From: Candolleomyces eurysporus
Lineage: Eukaryota; Basidiomycota; Agaricomycetes; Agaricales; Psathyrellaceae
Assembly: GCA_027579435.1 (NCBI GenBank)
Contig: JANBPK010000932.1
Coordinates: 1-64,000 of the forward strand
Length of the DNA stretch: 64,000 bases
Reading direction: 5' to 3'
Shown here: one piece after another, positions 45,696 to 57,909 of the stretch
How positions within the stretch are numbered: the stretch's first letter is position 1
How the letters are laid out: each line of letters starts with the position of its first letter
Program-made: the position numbers and the translations under genes
The notes under the pieces: generated by a model
Database searches by the model: none
The model's input: only the letters and a program-made list of their open reading frames with translations
What the model was told of the DNA's origin: nothing

Positions 45696-47750
45696 TTACT
45701 CCAAATACCTGTCTACAGTGATTCTACCAGGCACGTGGCCCGAAAGCCAATGTGGAGGATACCACGTCGCTCGTCCGGAAACAGGGCAAACCCACATGGA
45801 ATATATACTGACGTTGTGCAAAATCGTCACCTCCGCTTTGACCCCACCGTTCGGCCGCTCTTCTCGTTTCTTTGCTCCAAGTCCCCCCNTCCCGAACAAC
45901 GTCCCGCAGCGGTATCACTGAGTATACTGCAGCCTTGGACAACGGGGGCATCTTTCTGATCCCTCTTGCTGTGAAAATGCGGATAGCGGTCGTGTAAGAG
46001 GAGTCATCGAAGCCGCTGAGAGGGTGATCGCTTCGTGAGCCGTCGATCATGGTCAACACGGCTTTCTCTTCATAGTCCGAAGGAAAAGAGAAATCCCCAA
46101 GACATTCGACTTCCCACATTCGCGGCCGATTGCAGTCATCATCTTCATCTGAAAAAGGGTGATCGTGCCGGATGCAAGGTCCCATACGCAGTCGGTATCG
46201 ACTCCCAGCGACCGGGCTGTCGTCGTACTCGTATTCATTCTCATCCTCATGGATGAAGAGGATGTCGAAGGTGAAGGAATTTACTGTCGGGGTAGAGATA
46301 TACCAGGATAATGGGAGTATGAACTTGGGAGAAAGATTAGGGGGAATGCTCAGATGGATGGATAGTATGATGTCAGGAGGGATCCTGAGAACGTTTAGTC
46401 GCAGATTGGTCGAAGGCAACTGTCCGTTCGTGGGCACCTTTTGCCATGGTAAAGATGAAAGAGCCCAGATATGGAGGCGCTCTTGCAGCGGTAGGAAGTG
46501 CAGAATATGATCTCCAAGCAAGACGACCTAGTAGTCACGATGGAATTATCAGCGACTCGATGATTTGATTGACCGGTAAAAGAGCGAGGACGAGGCAACT
46601 ACGACTCACCTCGACTAGCTCAGAGGAGTCCTGCCCTCGAACAAACCAAAATCTATAGCGCCCCTTACCAAAGTCCCAGATGACGCCGTAGGCATTGTTA
46701 CCCGCGAACAGGTGCCTGTCGGTCATCACCATCTTCACTTTGGTGTTTTCTTGCTCCGATTCATGATGGAATCCTTGGGGGAAAAGAAGAGTCCCCCGTT
46801 CGAGGAACGTAGGGTCGGCGGTAGAAGGTCGGATCTCGTACGTCCGGATCCTGTGAAATAAGGATCAAGACGAACAAGCACGAGCGCAGATTCACGTTTC
46901 GTGAGCCACAAGCAAAATAAGATAGAAAAAGTGAGGGATTCGTGCTTACACCGGATCATTGCCCTCGTCTTTATCAATGGCTCTCACTGCTATCCTCAAC
47001 CCATCAGACGACCCACAATAGGGGACAACACCGATCTCGACAGGAGTACATTGCCGTTTTGGATACCCTCGATGCAGCGGTTTGAACTGGATGGGGCCCA
47101 CCGACGAGACCAACCGTGGTGGAGCTGGATGGAGTTTCCCGACTACCCCAAGGTCCCACATCTCCGTAGAAGTTCTGCTCGCAACGACCAGAAACCTTCC
47201 CCCCGGAATGAGACATTGGATGCTAGTGGTTGTCCAGGGGCCACAATCTGCCGTTCCGTTGAGGGTTTGACGCGTGCGTGGTTCGGGAACTCTGAGCTCC
47301 AAAGACTCGGACGGAGGGGATGTCTCGGTGGCCCTGTGATGCTTTCTGACGAGGTTGCACCATCGATGAGGACCAAGAACTGCACGTTGCAGTTCGGATA
47401 GCGAATCCGGTGTATCTGTACCTATCTCGTCAATCGGTGGAAATGAGGGAATGAAGAGATGTCTCCGTTTGCAGAGGGATTGCAGTAATGGTATCCAAAT
47501 GTATCGCTGATGAATGATGCGACGAAGCTGCTGGCATGTCTATATGAAAAGATGTATGTTAGTCAAGATCGTCGAGCTGAGGCGAGCAGAACCCAACGAA
47601 GGATGGCCATACATTTCCAAGTGACAGAAGATCCTGTGGCTCCAGCTGTGGGACAATTTGGAGCCATAGCTCAGGTGCAAGATACGGTGCGGTAGCTTCG
47701 ACACTGGAAACTCGGCTGCTATCGAGTGGTGGCATGAGAGATGAAATCAT
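45696..47750 (-). CDS. F-box-like protein, copy F3
   Basis: Transcript order: 47613..47750, 46950..47539, 46610..46850, 45696..46527; about 599 residues. F-box-like helix LAPELWLQIVPQLEPQDLLSLGN, then TCQQLRRIIHQRYIWIPLLQSL, the block SIQCLIPGGRFLVVASRTS, MWDLGVVGKL, DGLRIAVRAID, RTYEIRPS, MTDRHLFAGNNAYGVIWDF, RYRFWFVRG and VVLLGDHILHFLPLQERLHIW. The third exon is 241 nt in both F3 and F1. The last exon breaks once at N 45889 (a C-run followed by N on the plus strand); dropping one base restores the frame to the TAA and the ending VPGRITVDRYLE. Presumed SCF adaptor. Confidence 0.85.
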
Positions 47751-48373
47751 CAGCCTGGGCAGGGCTGACCGGACGGCAGAGAAATCAGTGATCCGCTGAC
47801 CAATCGTTCACAATGTCGAAATCTGAGTCCAGTCGAGTGAAACTGTAGATAGATGAGAAGAAGCTCAGATGAAAGATTCGTCTGAGGTGTGAGAATGCGA
47901 GGCTAAGCTACTTATACACTATAAATATGAGACAAAAGAAATAAGAGTAAAGAAAGATAAATAAGCAATGAATAAAAACGANTTACGGTGTGGAGCATCG
48001 AATAGAAATGACAAGAGAATAATAGATAAGCAATAAAACGAAATGGGAATGAGTTATACCTCTAACACACAAAGCTTTGCCTCTGAGAGAATCCTCGGAC
48101 GGAGTTGTCTTATTGTCTTCCCCCNTGCTCGTCGGGATGGTCGAGTTCTGCTGCGAACGCGGCATCCAGCACTGGCGGCGGCGGTGTAAAATCGACATTT
48201 GCGACGCTGGAACATCGGATTTCGCCACACTGATGCAAACCAGGTTTCCACACGACTACCATACGAGTCCAGGATGTTTGCATGCAGACGAGGTTCGAAA
48301 TTGAAAACAAGTGGGGTATGGGTGTCAATGGGTAATAAGTAGGTATCCGTGAATCGTACAAAGTCCAGACGCT

Positions 48374-50050
48374 CTAAATATGGGGAATGAATTCAGACCA
48401 CTCGATGGCTATATGCCCTGTGGCCGGAATGTTAGCCATTCCCCAGAATGCGACAACGAAGAGGGCAATACGACCGACAATATATAACATGACTGCAAGT
48501 GAACCTAATAGCCCCACAAAGAAGATAAGCCACAGGGGCATGCGTCGGAGCCAGTGGCCACCCCGCAATAACGATACACAGGGCGGTATTGCGAGTATCA
48601 GAGGCGAGAAGGTGAGATATATAGAGCCTGTTCTCCAAAGAGAAGTGGCCAAGGATGTGCGCAAAGGATATGACCAACTGATACAATGAATGGCACCGAA
48701 GATTGAGGCGAAGAAGTCAACAGTGAGGGCTGCAACATAATACAATCGTGTATCGCCTTGCATGTAAACGGAATAGGCATTTCCTAGCTCAGTTGAGCGG
48801 GATGCAACGCCTGCGAGTCGGAGAACTCGAACAATGAATAACCGATTGAGTAGTCTCAAAACTATGATGAATGTGAGGAGAATGAGGCTCAATGATCATC
48901 CAGGAGCTGTTAGTCGAAAGACAGACCTGGAATACATATTTTCTGAAGTCTTCGACATAGGCCACATCCGGTTGGCCAATCATTGTGATGTGAAGGAGAT
49001 GGACGGAGTTTCTCGGTGACGGAAGGTTTGTCCACCGGAACGATGTGACGATTGGAAGAAGATAGACGGAGCGTCCCATAGTTCGCTGGAAGATCACGCT
49101 CTACTGTATCGGGGAAGTGAAGATTCTCGATGTGAGCTGGTTGAGGGACGTTGAGTTCCATCGATGGAGGGTGAAGTATCTGTGTTTCGGTGTCAATCAA
49201 ATATTCCTCGTTGCCTGTTGACGAGTAACTGCAGAACTTCAGGTCGTTTGGTGGAGAGTCGAGCTTGATCATGACGGGGTGATACACATCGAGAGGCTTA
49301 TTCCACCAAAAAAAGTACATCACCCCATTCAGGGCGGTGTAGGCCAGCGTGATTATTTCCAACTCGGTGATGACAAGTTTCTGCGCCGCACGAGCGATGA
49401 ATTGGCCCGTGAACCAGGCTGTTTGGATGAGAACGACCATTTTGGCCAATCCGTCACTCTTGCTGCGGTCCTCGATCTCCTGCTTGGTAATTAAGTCATG
49501 CAAGGTTCGAAGCTTGAAGTATCCATCCTGGGTTCGTTCGTTAGGGTCAAATCTGTCCCATCTGGCTGGGGCGGACAACGAATAATCCTCAAGATATGGA
49601 TATACGTGGTTTCTGCCAGAGTGGAAGATGAGCCCTCCCATTTGGAGGAAATGTCCCTCGACCATGCTCCACCCGTTCCCTTGTAGCGAGATTAGCTCCT
49701 GAGCGACATTCTATTCATGACCGAAATGACGAACCCATTTTTTTTGCAATCTTGCGCGCACCGAACCACTGGTTACATGCAAACATCATGACGACTTCCG
49801 GCATGATAAGCGCCCACCCAAACAATGTGAGCTTTCTGCGAAGAACCTGCCATTTGGTTGGCCGGTATCCACACATGTTTGGGTGCACCGTGAACCAGGT
49901 GCATAGTAGTATAGTCGATAGGCAGCTGGCAACTATCCCAGCCGTTGACCGATAGTTTGTAGGGAAGACGTATTCAACCCCACTCTCCGATTTAACTGAG
50001 GGAGCGGATGCGCGATTGTTGAGCGAATTTACGGCCAGGAGGAGCGCCAT
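48374..50050 (-). CDS. Multi-pass membrane protein of an unnamed basidiomycete family, copy N1
   Basis: Exons 49735..50050, 48927..49679, 48374..48861; 518 residues. The N-terminal part carries NYRSTAGIVASCLSTILLCT, WFTVHPNMCGY and WALIMPEVVMMFACNQWFGARKIA. The second exon has GWSMVEGHFLQMGG, RSKSDGLAKMVVLIQTAWF, ELEIITLAYTALNGVMYFFW and WNKPLDVYHP, then a long polar loop. The third exon has four or more helices (DFFASIFGAIHCISWSYP, IYLTFSPLILAIP, MPLWLIFFVGLLGSLAV) and ends GHIAIEWSEFIPHI. I recognise the family pattern from basidiomycete proteomes but know no function or reliable domain name. Exon 3 has exactly 488 nt in N1, N3 and N4. Confidence 0.88.
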
Positions 50051-51257
50051 GGTATCAGTTTAGCAAGAGATGGAGCATGGCGCGAGATATCCCAGATCAT
50101 TATAAACCAATGTATTCTTTGTACAGCCTTTGAGTGATATAGCTAAAGAAGGCCAGTAGTGGCCTCCCGAGGGTCTTCTTACACACATGCTGTTATCCTT
50201 CCTCTATAATAGGCACTGTTCACATGTATAGCTAACTTCCTCAGCACGAACTTCATGAACAGCTTGTGGCTCGGGACCCGGACTTTTCGCCAAAGAGCTA
50301 GCGTTAGGGAGCTAGAACCTATAGTGGTCGTACCAGTGTTAGGATCGATATGCTCACACATTGACGCCGACTTGTCTCGTGGTGCAGAGACGACTTCGAG
50401 CAAAGTATCAGACGATCGACCAAACACGGCCATCGTCAAAANCTGTGTGCTGTAGATTTTGGATGATCTACCTTATAGCTTTCTCAACAGCATTTGACGT
50501 TCGATTGGTTGTTTTACAACTTCTGGCCTTCTCGGTGATTTGGCGCAGATCTTCTTACCTGGCTATGACTCTGTGCCGGCCCGCAAGCCGAAGACTCGGA
50601 TTCGCACGAAGATGGGCGGCCATCTTTACGAGCCTCGAAGATCGCTTCGCCGCCACTGGGTTCCAGCAGCAACATAGGCCCGTCCTGCACTGGCATGCCT
50701 CACAAGCCCCATCAGCCTAGTCTGCGCCATGTCGGTCCTCGTCTTCCTTCCCTCACCGTTGCAAATAGAAAGGCCGCACGGTCCTTGTCGAAAACTCGGA
50801 CTATTGACACCCGAAGTCCCAAATACCCGCTATCTAAAGGGTTAGGCATGGGTTTCGCCTTGGGCAGGTTGATGATGAACGTTCCGCAAATTCCTCCCAG
50901 TGCATCATCCTCCCTACTTCTTCTTCACTTTCTCTAACCACCTACAGACCAAAGGCTCCACTCTCGAGTTGGAAGTTGGAACACAGGCCCTCGCCATGAC
51001 CACGGGAAGTCACGAAAGCGTCGGTATTGTCTGAGTCTGCTCTGTCGACGCCTTGCCACTGATGCTGTTGCCATTAACTGAGAGGAGCTCGACGCCTATC
51101 CAGAGGGTCTCAACACCTATTCAGGAATGGTTGAGATCGCTATGGGTAAGCAGACGCTTTCAGATCCGTCACGGTAGGTTCAGGGAATGGTAGACTTGAA
51201 GAACCCTAATACACTGAGTGCTGTCCAACTTGGTCTCCACCGCCCCATTAATAATAG
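50051..51257 (-). other. Shared upstream flank of the N family
   Basis: The sequence around 50090-50480 matches the upstream flanks of N3 and N4 (for example the CTCAACAGC block near 50483 and 57784). On the minus strand TATAAT or TATAAG lies 45-60 nt before each start codon. No gene is supported from 50700 to 51257. Confidence 0.5.
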
Positions 51258-51680
51258 CTAAATGTGTGGTATAAAGTCAGTCCACTCAACCGACTGGTGC
51301 CCCGTGGCAGGAATTGCGGAGAGGCTACGGAATGCTATGACAAGGAGAATAATGCGAGCGAGTATGTAAATGAGGGACAAGACGAAAAAAGAGACGACGG
51401 CAGACGTATTCAGCCAGTCAGGCCGAATCCAGAACCGAAAATAGGGGAACAGGTGGATGACTAGCCAACATGCTGCAAGCAAGGGAGAAATAGTTATGAA
51501 GATCGAACAGATCCTCCACTGGATCTGGGAGGCGGAGCTGGGGAAGGTGAATGACCAGCTGATACAGTGAATCCCACCGAACAGTGAGGCAAGAAGGGAG
51601 ACCACGAGAGAAGAGATGATGTAACTTCGTTGTCGATCGTCTACATAAGCGAAGTAAGGCGCTTCATCGTCGCGTGACAC
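51258..51680 (-). pseudogene. Truncated, diverged member of the N family (N2)
   Basis: An open frame of about 140 codons matches only the C-terminal exon of N1/N3/N4: AYVDDRQRSYI, LLASLFGGIHCISWSF, SIFITISPLL, ILARIILLVIAF, and the family ending IPATGHQSVEWTDFIPHI. It is much more divergent than the others. An acceptor (TGATAG) precedes it on the minus strand, and about 70 nt further up an open piece TFFGKPHAVLANILQHLLQ ends at a GT. No N-terminal exons are recognisable up to 53 kb, so it is probably a remnant. Confidence 0.6.
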
Positions 51681-53296
51681 TATCAGAGAGACTATCGATC
51701 TGCGTATGTGCTGGGCACCTTTGGTTCACCATTATTTCAGATCTCTTACATGTTATGTGATCTGAACAAAGGACAAACCTTGCAAAAGATGCTGGAGTAT
51801 ATTTGCGAGGACAGCGTGAGGCTTGCCGAAGAAAGTCTTGACCGTAGAGGCTGAGCTAGGGTACGCGCTTCTGGCTGCACTAAAGATTGGTTTCAGTGCT
51901 ATCAAGAAAAGACCAGGATTAACAAACCTGGTATCATGTCGTTAGAGACCTTCCGACAAAAGGAGCGTGGCCACTGCTTTTGACCTTTCCGTCTACCATT
52001 TTGGTCTTGTTCCAAGTCCACAACAACAGATCCTATTCGACTTCTTTCAACAATTCTGGAGCCGTTCCAATGTATCACAACCGGGCATTGAACGTCCAAC
52101 GACTCAAAACGGCGACGATCGATATCGGTAAACCATTGTACGACTCCTATACGGCGGTCCCAGTAATACTGCTCTCCACGAAATCGCCCAATGCAAAGGT
52201 GTTCTCCTGGACTTATAGTCCAGGGCAATGGGCTTGGAGTTTACGAGTGAAAAATGGGCGCTCAAAAGATATTGGCCCGACTTGCCACGGTTTCGTCCGT
52301 ATCAGGTCTTGGGAAAGGCGCCCATCGTGCCGAAAGGCCGTATAGGTCGGCAATCGACCAACCCATGTAAATCATATGTGGGAGCTGTATTCAGTCGCTG
52401 TCAAGTGGTTGTAAAGTCCCGGTTACCACGATTCAGCTGCTCACCATTGTTTATCTAGCATAAGGCTGATAACGTGGACATCGGCCGGCTGGTGGAGCGA
52501 TGTCTTCAACTTGCTCTTTAAGAGGTTTGGATGTGCCCCTTTTTTGAGTACCTTTCATTAATTTCAAGTCTTTTTTCTCAATGACCGAGCCACACCTTTC
52601 TCCAACACGGATCTGGATAAAATGAGAACACCAACAATGCCAAACCGTACCGGTATGCAAACCCTCCTACAAGACTACCGCGTTGTACAGGATCCACGAC
52701 TAAATCAACCGTAGCTACCTCATGAAGTATTTTCCCCTTCTCTCCCTTGTCTAGGCGCTTTCCCCTCCCTCCTCCCTTTCATCGAGTCGGTTCTAGCTAT
52801 TGCATCTCACTGTCAACACAATCCATCAAAACGCCAGATCGGAACGGAAAACGTAGCGGAATGCGCAGCAGCCGGTTTAGACGAATAGAGGGGTGATGCA
52901 AGGATAATTCATCGAAATGAGCCATTATCAGTTCTCCAGAGTGAGGACGCTTGGTTGGAAGGTTCAGATTCCGCCTAAGTTACAAACGTGACCCGCTCGC
53001 TCATGGTATGGAGGCTCAATTATTGCTCAGAGAACCCTCTTCGGCTATTCTACATCTATTGACCTTTGAAGCTAAATTATATTCCTTGGATAATGCGTCA
53101 AGCGAGAGTCGAGTTTATTTGCAACCGCGGCATCCAGCACTATGTCAAATCGTCATTACTGAAGCTTCCACATCGGATTTTGCTACACTGATGCAACCCG
53201 GGATTTTTGCACGCGGACGAGACTCAAAATTGGGAATTAATGTGGGTCAATGAGTAAGTAGGTGAGTATTCGTGAACGGTACAGGGGCAGGACGCT
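51681..53296. other. Spacer without a supportable gene
   Basis: Only short unrelated frames. The last ~150 nt (53150-53296) are the 3' flank of N3, homologous to 48190-48373 beside N1. Confidence 0.4.
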
Positions 53297-55430
53297 CTAA
53301 ATATGAGGAATGAAATCAGACCACTCAATGGATACATGCCCTGTGGCCGGAATGTTGGCCATTCCCCAGAAGGCTACAACAAGGAGGGCAATACGGCCGA
53401 CAATATATAGTACGACTGCAAGAGAACCTGATAGTCCCACAAAGGAGATGAGCCATATGGGCATGCCTCGAAGCCAATGCGTACCCCGTAATAACGACGC
53501 GCCGGCCGGAATCGCGAGTACCAGAGGCGAGAAGGTGAGATAGATAGAGCTTATCCTCCAGAGAGACGCGGCTAAGGATGTGGGGAAAGGATATGACCAG
53601 CTGATACAGTGGATTGCACCGAATATTGAGGCGAAGAAATCAACAGTGAGGGCTGCAATGTAAAACAGCCGTGCGTCGTCCGGTATATAAGCGAAATAGG
53701 CCTTGCCTATTCCAACTGAGTAGGACGCAACGCCTGCAAGCCGGAGAACCCGAATAATGAATAACCGATTGAGCCATCTCAAAACTAATATAAATGCCAG
53801 CACGGTAAGATTGTGATAAGTTAGGAACGAATAGATTGGAAGACAGACCTGGAATATGTATTCCCTTAATTCTTGGAAATAGGACACATCTGGTCGGCCA
53901 ACCGTCCTCATGCGAGTCAGACGGACGGAGTGTGTCTGTGACGGAAGGTTCGCCCACCGGAATGTTGTGATGATGGGAAGGAGATGGACGGATTGTCTCA
54001 TCGTTCGCTGGAAGGTCAAGCTGTGTCACCCTCGGGAAGCGAACATCCTCAATATAAGCTGGGGGAGGGATGTCGAGTTCGATTAATGGAAATTGATGGA
54101 TTTGTGCCTCGGTCTCCATGGGACGTTCCTCGTTAAAAACTGGTGCGGAGATATCGAATTCTGTTGATGGGGAGCGGAACTGCACTGGGGGAGGCCGTTG
54201 AAAGTGGAGCTCGATCACGACAGGGTGATACACGTCGAGAGGCTTACTCCACCAGAAAAAGTACATCACTCCATTCAGGGCGGTGTAGGCCAGCGTGATT
54301 ATTTCCAACTCGGTGATGACAAGTTTCTGGGCCGCACGAGCGATGCATTGCCCCGTGAACCAGGCTGTTTGGATGAGAACGACCAGTTTGGCCAATCCGT
54401 CACTCTTGCTACGGTCCTCGATCTCCTGCTTGGTCAGTATATCATGCAAGGTTCGAAGTTTGTCATACCCAACGCGGCTTCGTTCGGCAGTGTCAAAGCT
54501 GTCCCAGGTGGTGGGGACAGACGAAAGATAGCACTTAAGATCGGGGTATACGTGTTCTCCGTCGTAGTTAAAGATGACACCTCCCATTTGGAGGAAATGT
54601 CCCTCAACCATGCTCCACCCATGTCCTTGTAGCGGGATTAGATCTCAAACGACATGCTATTCATGACCGAAATGACGAACCCATTTGTTTCGCGATTTTA
54701 CGCGCACCGAACCACTGGTTGCACGCGAACATCATGACGACTTCCGGCATGAGAAGCGCCCACCCAAATAATGCGAGCTTTCTGCGAAACACCTGCCAGT
54801 GAGTCGGCCGGTATCCACACATGTTTGGGTGCACCGTGAACCAGGTGCATAGTAATATGGTCGATAGGCAGCTTGTAACTATCCCCGCCGTCGACCGATA
54901 GTTCGTGATGAAGACGTATTCAACGCCATTCTCCAATTTGACCGATGTCGTTGACGAGTTGGTCCCGACTTGGCCGCCAGGAGCGAATGCGCGATTGTAG
55001 AGCGAATTTACGGCCAGGAGCGAGAGCGCCATGATAGCAGCTCAACGAGGAATGGAGGATGTTGCGAGATACCCCGGATCCTTATATCCCAAGGAATTCG
55101 TTGTACAGCATTTGTGTCATATAGTTGAAGAATGTCAGTGCTGGCTTCTCGAAGGCCTTCTGGGAAATCTGCTGTTGAACTTGCTCTATAAAGGGCACTG
55201 TTCACACGTTTGGCCCACTTCGCCGGCACGAGCTCCATGAACAGCTTTTAGCTCGACAACTGGACTTCCTGCAAGAAGATTGGAGATAGGGAGCTCGAAT
55301 CTATAAAAGTCGCTCGGGTGTTAAGATCGGTATGCCCATACATTGACGCCCCGATATCGTCGTTGTAGAGTTTGGGTAATTGGCCATTCCACAAATCCGC
55401 CCTTTGACCTTGTGGAAATGATCTGCTGGA
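53150..55430 (-). repeat. Tandem duplication unit containing N3
   Basis: This segment and 55480-57890 are colinear copies, offset about 2.33 kb, including 3' flank, gene and upstream flank. The boundary-like sequence GCACAGCCACGCTTCCTGATGA occurs near 55470 and, with one change, near 57841. Limits are approximate. Confidence 0.7.
53297..55032 (-). CDS. Multi-pass membrane protein of the same family, copy N3
   Basis: Exons 54681..55032, 53849..54625, 53297..53784; 538 residues. Compared with N1 the N-terminus has an extra GGQVGTNSSTTSVKLENG segment. Same blocks: NYRSTAGIVTSCLSTILLCT, FACNQWFGARKIAKQMG, GWSMVEGHFLQMGGV, ELEIITLAYTALNGVMYFFW, a polar loop with repeated RPS-SH units, VLRWLNRLFIIRVLRLAGVAS and the end GHVSIEWSDFIPHI. 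All frames open, no Ns. The polar loop is the most variable part between copies. Cellular location is probably the plasma membrane or an internal membrane (inference). Confidence 0.9.
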
Positions 55431-55479
55431 GATCTTATCAGAGTTATCTTATCCGAGTATGGACGAGCTGCACAGCCAC

Positions 55480-57890
55480 GCTTCCTGATGAAGCGAACAG
55501 GCTCTTGCTCAGATGTTTGCGCGCAGACCATGTTCGAAATTGAAAACAATGGGGTATGGGGGTCAATGGGTAATAAGTAGGTATCCGCGAACGGTACAGA
55601 GTCCAGACGCTCTAAATATGGGGAATGAAATCAGACCACTCAATGGATATATGACCTGGCGCCGGAACGTTGGCCATTCCCCAAAAGGCTACAACAAGGA
55701 GGGCAATACGACCGGCAATATATAGCACGACCGCAAGAGAACCTGATAGTCCCACCAAGTAGATGAGCCACATGGGCATGCCTTGAAGCCAATGCCTACC
55801 CCGCAATAACGACGCGCCGGGCGGAATCGCGAGTATCAGAGGCGAGAAGGTGAGATAGATAGAGCCTATTCTCCAGAGAGAAGCAGCCGTGGATGTGGGG
55901 AACGGATAGGACCAACTGATGCAGTGGATGGCACCGAATATTGAAGCGAGTGCGTCGACAGTGAGGGCTGCAACGTAAAAAAGCCGTGCGTCTTCTGGTA
56001 TGTAAGCGAAATAAACCTGGCCCAATCCAGCTGGGTAGTACCCAACGCCTGCAAGCCGAAGAACCCGAGTAATAGATAACCGATTGAGCCATATCAAAAC
56101 TCCTATAAATACCAAGAGAGTGAGATGGTCATCAGCTAGGTACGAGTAAATTGGAAGACAGACGTGGAATGCGTATTTCCTGAATTCTTCGAAATAGGCC
56201 GCATATTGTTGGCCAAACATCTTGATGTGAGGGAGACGGACGGAGTGTCTCTGTGACGGAGTGTTTGCCCGCAGGAATGTTGTGACGATGGGAAGAAGAT
56301 GAACGGATTGTTTTGGTGACGGAATGTGTCTCATCGTTCACTGGAAGGTCAATCTGTATCACCCTCGGGAGGCGAACATCCTCGATATAAGCTGGGGGAA
56401 GGGTGTCGAGTTCTATCGATGGAAAGTGATGGATTTGTGTCTCGGTGTCCATGGGACGTTCCTCGTTAAGAATTGGTGCAGAGATGTCGGATTCTATTGA
56501 TGGGGAGCGACAGAACTGCAGGGGAGTCGGTTGAAAGTGGAGTTCGATCACGATGGGGTGACACACATCGAGAGGTTTATTCCACCAGAAAAAGTACATC
56601 ACTCCATTCAGGGCGGTGTAGGCCAGCGTGATTATTTCCAACTCGGTGATGACAAGTTTCTGGGCCGCACGAGCGATGCATTGCCCCGTGAACCAGGCTG
56701 TTTGGACGAGAACGACCAGTTTGGCCAATCCGTCACTCTTGCTGCGGTCCTCGATCTCTTCCTTGGTCATTAAATCATGCAAGGTTCGAAGTTTATCATA
56801 CCCAACGCGGCTTCGTTCGGCAGAGTCAAGACTGTCCCAGGTGGTGGGGACAGACGAAAGATAACATTTAAGATCGGGGTATACGTGTTTTCCGTCGTGG
56901 TTGAACATGACACCTCCCATTTGGAGGAAATGTCCCTCGACCATACTCCAGCCATGTCCTTGTAGCGGGATTAGCTCTTAAAAGACACGCTATTTTTCAC
57001 CGTAATGACGAACCCATTTGTTTCGCGATTTTACGCGCACCGAACCACTGGTTGCACGCGAACATCATGACGACTTCCGGCATGAGAAGCGCCCACCCAA
57101 ATGATGTGAGCTTTCTGCGAAACACCCGCCACTGGGTTGGCCGGTATCCACACACGTTTGGGTGTACCGTGAACCAGGTACATAATAATATGGTCGATAG
57201 GCAGCTGGTAACTATCCCCGCCGTCGACCGATAGTTCGTGGTGAAGACGTATTCAACGCCGTTCTCCAATTTGACTGATGTCGTTGATGAGTTGGTCGCG
57301 ACTTGGCCTCCAGGAGCGCATGCGCGATCGTAGAGCGAATGTACGGCCAGGAGAGGGAGCGCCATGGTAGCAGCTCGACGAGAGATGGAATGTGGTGGGA
57401 GACTCCCCGGATCCTTATAAACCAATGTATTCGTTGTACAGCTTTGGGTGATATAACTAACGAAGGTCAGTGCTGGCTTCTCGAGGGTCTTGTGAGAGAG
57501 GTGCTGTTAAACTTCCTCTATGATGGGCATCGTTTACACTTATGGCTCTTGCTCGGGGTGACCTTCATGAACAGCTTTTGGCTCGGGATCTGGACTTTCC
57601 CCAAGCAAAAGAGTGTTAGGGAGCCCGAATTCATCATGTCGCTCAGGTGTTAGAATAGATATGCCCATACATTGACGCCAACTTTGTCTTGCGGAGCACA
57701 GACAACTTGGGCCGATCATCCGAACACAGATATTGTCAAACTGTCCTTTGTGTAGTTTGGGTGATCGGTCTTATACCTCTCTCTCAACAGCTTTGCGCTG
57801 TTAACGTGACTTGGCAGATCTTATCTTATCCAGGTCTTGCACAGCCACGCTTGCTGATGAAGCGGACATGCAGCTCTTGCTCAGAGACGC
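55480..57890 (-). repeat. Tandem duplication unit containing N4
   Basis: Second unit of the ~2.33 kb tandem duplication described for N3, with conserved upstream flank up to the ATG7 leader. Confidence 0.65.
55612..57365 (-). CDS. Multi-pass membrane protein of the same family, copy N4
   Basis: Exons 57014..57365, 56164..56958, 55612..56099; 544 residues. Very close to N3 in exon 1 (both 352 nt) and in the helices (RSKSDGLAKLVVLVQTAWF, NYRSTAGIVTSCLST). The polar loop is longer and carries an additional HSVTKTIRSSSSHRHNIPAG segment, partly repeated as HSVTETLRPSPSHQ. The exon 2-3 junction codon has changed from Val to Leu. It ends GHISIEWSDFIPHI. I start at 57365 rather than the in-frame ATG at 57425, because TATAAG on the minus strand lies between them. 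All frames open. Confidence 0.9.
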
Positions 57891-57909
57891 CGACTAGATA
57901 CCACCCACC

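Noticed and set aside
51902..52228. Open frame near N2
   Set aside because: No resemblance to the N family or any other family, and no supporting splice sites.
54198..54632. Long plus-strand open frames opposite N3 (and the equivalents opposite N1 and N4)
   Set aside because: They are antisense to well-conserved helices, recur only because the sense genes are duplicated, and have no splice or start context.
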